Origin: Deferribacteres bacterium JdFR-76
GTDB lineage: Bacteria; Zhuqueibacterota; JdFR-76
Reading direction: 5' to 3'
DNA length: 6,446 nucleotides
NCBI GenBank assembly: GCA_002011685.1
Contig: MTOL01000376.1
Span: 1,552-7,997, forward strand
Shown here: positions 5,442-6,446 of the stretch, piece by piece
Layout of the letters: each line of letters starts with the position of its first letter
Position numbering within the stretch: position 1 is the stretch's first letter
Notes under the pieces: generated by a model
What the model was told of the DNA's origin: nothing
The model's database searches: none
Seen by the model: only the letters and a program-made list of their open reading frames with translations
Program-made: the position numbers and the translations under genes

Positions 5442-6446
5442 CTACTGAACCAAACGGAATACCTTCGTGGCCACGATTTCCTTTCCCGAACGCACGTCCC
5501 TAACCCGCACAGAAAGAACAACCTGCCCGGCTGGTAGCTCCGACGTATTCAAAGCCTTCCAAATTGCCGCCTTTCTTCCTCTCAGCGTAATCGCATCCGT
5601 CACTTGCACAGCGGTCCTTTTGTGGCCAAACAGCGGTATTCGTGTAAACAGGCGGGCCAATATCCCTCGCGTTTTCCCGGCTTCTTCCAGCTGGTAGTCA
5701 ATTTGGTACCGTGTGGAAGCCGTCTCCGCTCCGGCTGGCCGGTATATTTCAAAATAGACGTACAAAGAATCTCCGCGCTGCAGCAGCTTGCTTGGCATGG
5801 GTAGCACGCTGACAGAATCTTTTTCAAATCCTGGGTAAGCGCCACGCCCCCGGATGGCGGTGGAGAGCTCCAGATCACTGAGCGAAAAGGCACCGGAAGT
5901 AAAATCGCGCAGCAGAAAATCGTTACGCAGGATGGTTCGTTTTCCACTTTCCGGATTCGACACCCGGAAAAAACCGTGGTAAATGCCGGGTCTCAGTTCC
6001 GCCTCCCATTTTCCGATAAACCCACCCTCCACATCTTCCGGCGCAGCTTCTACCCGGTAATACAAGGTATCTTTTACAACCGGCGCATAAAATGTGTCCA
6101 AAATGGCCGCTTCGATCTCAAGAATGGCACTTTCCGATTGTCCTCTGCGATAAAAGACCAGATCCTGACGTGGAATACCAAAATAGAATTCGATCCGCCC
6201 TTTCCCGTCCGACGCCAGAAACTGGGCCATATCAAAGTGGACACTGAGTTCGGGAGCTACTCCGCGCGGATCGAACGTAATCCGGTCCAGCAATCGCCGC
6301 GCTTCTTCGGCATGTTCTTCGTCCATCCTTTTGAAATGAATCTGGGCATAATCGGCCGCCTCGGCGGTGGATCCCTGCTGGGTTAAAAGGTAGAAACGTC
6401 GGCGGAAATCCTCGTGGTAATACGCCAGCTCATCGTAAAGGTACAG
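5442..6446 (-). CDS. GWxTD-family-like beta-rich protein, 5' end outside the window
   Basis: The frame is open from the window edge to the TAG at 5442, giving 334 visible C-terminal residues; the start and any signal peptide lie beyond 6446. Visible residues 1-55 are helical and charged, possibly the end of a repeat or helical domain. The rest looks like two beta-sandwich domains. SVHFDMAQFLASDGKGRIEF, then FYFGIPRQDLVF, resemble the N-terminal domain of GWxTD proteins. LSDLELS (about 214-220) and LYVYFEIYRP (about 248-257) resemble the second domain. No GWxTD motif is present in the visible part, so it may be a related sandwich protein rather than a full family member. GWxTD proteins are usually exported and of unknown function. 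An upstream ATG inside the window (6326) would delete the helical part and has no case as a start. The family link is from remembered sequence patterns and needs a profile search. Confidence 0.6.
   Translation of the reverse strand: MYLYDELAYYHEDFRRRFYLLTQQGSTAEAADYAQIHFKRMDEEHAEEARRLLDRITFDPRGVAPELSVHFDMAQFLASDGKGRIEFYFGIPRQDLVFYRRGQSESAILEIEAAILDTFYAPVVKDTLYYRVEAAPEDVEGGFIGKWEAELRPGIYHGFFRVSNPESGKRTILRNDFLLRDFTSGAFSLSDLELSTAIRGRGAYPGFEKDSVSVLPMPSKLLQRGDSLYVYFEIYRPAGAETASTRYQIDYQLEEAGKTRGILARLFTRIPLFGHKRTAVQVTDAITLRGRKAAIWKALNTSELPAGQVVLSVRVRDVRSGKEIVATKVFRLVQ

Overview
The window is a bacterial chromosomal segment in which every supported gene lies on the minus strand, so transcription runs from position 6446 towards position 1. 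In transcription order the genes are: a 5'-truncated beta-rich protein resembling GWxTD-family proteins (6446-5442); an intergenic stretch of about 430 bp with a near-consensus sigma-70 promoter; an Mrp/ApbC-type Fe-S carrier ATPase (5008-3956); a GAF-fold free methionine-R-sulfoxide reductase-like protein (3891-3409); a stand-alone MIP18/DUF59 (SufT-like) Fe-S assembly protein (3399-3100); a short primary-type sigma-70 factor (2952-2095); the AmmeMemoRadiSam radical SAM enzyme AmrS (2081-1026); and RnfB, the ferredoxin-like subunit of the Rnf complex (812-9). The window ends just after rnfB, where rnfC would be expected.

Organism (inference, moderate to low confidence): the best fit is a member of the FCB group outside Bacteroidota proper, such as Calditrichota or the KSB1-type lineages. 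The GWxTD-like protein, the primary-type sigma factor without region 1.1, and an Rnf operon that appears to start with rnfB all point that way. The strong Shine-Dalgarno sequences (before rnfB and the DUF59 gene) and the TTGACA-17-TATATT promoter before mrp are unlike typical Bacteroidota, which rarely use Shine-Dalgarno sites and have a different promoter consensus.

Functional reading: mrp, the methionine sulfoxide reductase-like gene and the DUF59 gene have gaps of 64 and 9 bp and probably form an Fe-S biogenesis and redox-repair unit driven by the 5057-5085 promoter. The sigma gene follows after 147 bp and amrS only 13 bp after that, so rpoD and amrS are probably co-transcribed. The last two genes, amrS and rnfB, both encode Fe-S proteins and so are likely clients of such assembly factors. 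rnfB has its own upstream region with candidate promoters overlapping a nested inverted repeat.

I do not see a clearly new multi-gene system. The items most worth a second look are a perfect 12-bp hairpin inside the first codons of amrS just after the sigma gene, the inverted repeat in front of rnfB, the placement of amrS next to a primary sigma gene without amrA or amrB in view, and an fRMsr homologue lacking one of the three classical cysteines. No tRNA, rRNA, CRISPR or mobile element was seen.
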